Positions 63,581 to 64,000 of a stretch of 64,000 nt of DNA are shown here, piece after piece. The notes beneath the pieces were generated by a model. It was not told where the DNA came from. It made no database searches and saw only the letters and a list, made by a program, of their open reading frames with translations. The position numbers and the translations under genes are program-made. Every line of letters starts with the position of its first letter. The stretch's first letter is position 1. The stretch covers positions 21,661 to 85,660 of the forward strand of contig CBDHFM010000009.1 in NCBI GenBank assembly GCA_965262505.1, in the 5' to 3' direction. The DNA is from JACPPO01 sp965262505 (lineage in GTDB: Bacteria; Acidobacteriota; Vicinamibacteria; Vicinamibacterales; UBA2999).

Positions 63581-63964
63581 TGAGAAACTCGAAGAATCGT
63601 CCGCAATTTAATTAGGGAATATTGATCGTGTGGGATATGATCACGTAGACTGCGGGTGATGTGGGGTCATGGGGTTACGTTTCCTTTGGCTTGCGCCTGG
63701 TTGGCTTGGTCTCCGGCCGGGCGCATTTTAAAATACGGCTCTCGTTGCGTTTTCCAGACAAAACATCTATAGTCCGACGGTGAATTTTCGATATGAGAAG
63801 TAGGAGCCATACTTTTACATCTCTGTGTGCTGTCAACACCAATTGAGTACGCCTTGAGTACGCCGAAGGATGATCACTATTTCTTGCCCACTGGACAGAA
63901 GAAGCAACTGTTACCCCCACGGAAGAAGTAACCGTTACCCCCTAGTCTCAAAGGAGCGACACTC
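63581..63964. other. No recognisable gene; short direct repeats at 63898-63942
   Basis: GAAGAAGCAACTGTTACCCC and GAAGAAGTAACCGTTACCCC (each plus one more C) start at 63898 and 63922, period 24. Otherwise low-complexity, AT-richer than the surroundings, without a supported gene. Confidence 0.45.
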
Positions 63965-64000
63965 ATGAACGGAACGAGATCAACTTTTATGTGCAAGGGC
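63965..64000 (+). CDS. Start of an unidentified gene (3' partial)
   Basis: An ATG with an excellent AAGGAG ribosome site 8 bases upstream opens MNGTRSTFMCKG and runs off the window. Too short to identify. Confidence 0.35.
   Translation, partial: MNGTRSTFMCKG

Noticed and set aside
63675..63920. An 81-codon minus frame near the right edge
   Set aside because: Composition is unusual, no start signal, and it crosses the direct repeats at 63898-63942.

Overview
The window comes from a GC-rich Gram-negative bacterium. It encodes outer-membrane beta-barrel proteins ending in an aromatic residue, a class A penicillin-binding protein, and an exosortase together with an exosortase-type C-terminal anchor. 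No rRNA, tRNA or marker gene is visible, so the phylum is uncertain; an uncultured Acidobacteriota-like or sponge-symbiont-like lineage is a guess from protein style only. The DNA is a mosaic of sound genes in a bed of decayed mobile DNA. It is either a large plasmid or chromid, or a chromosomal region that has absorbed several plasmids.

Layout. 0-2.4 kb: 3' end of a repetitive, exosortase-anchored surface protein. 3.4-19.3 kb: accessory island with one intact and several broken tyrosine integrases of one family, a retropepsin-like pair, remnants of a conjugation locus, and seven toxin-antitoxin loci, three of which have lost the toxin but kept the antitoxin. 19.8-24.6 kb: three-gene operon of a methyltransferase, an exosortase that appears to carry two complete catalytic cores, and a GT-C type glycosyltransferase. 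24.7-32.4 kb: IS remnants, one intact IS3 element, two outer-membrane barrels and a YCII-type protein. 32.9-36.8 kb: a 908-residue coiled-coil protein and a GT2 glycosyltransferase. 37-48.4 kb: plasmid backbone with an ArdC fusion, a broken VirD4, two iteron origins, a RepA gene, and an IS256 element inserted in an IS3 element. 48.4-59.6 kb: cell-envelope block with a PA14-plus-sulfatase membrane protein, two GT4 glycosyltransferases, a methyltransferase with a repetitive coiled coil, and PBP1A. 59.7-64 kb: IS remnants, an S-adenosylmethionine decarboxylase, a ParA plus small-partner partition operon, and a third iteron origin with a RepA remnant.

How the parts relate. The envelope genes suggest a cell investing in surface glycans and exosortase-sorted proteins. 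The plasmid parts form three origin modules with a common scaffold but different iteron cores, as expected for related replicons that diverged to become compatible. Many accessory genes, and at least two envelope genes, start exactly where a TANNNT -10 box would initiate transcription, so leaderless mRNA seems common here.
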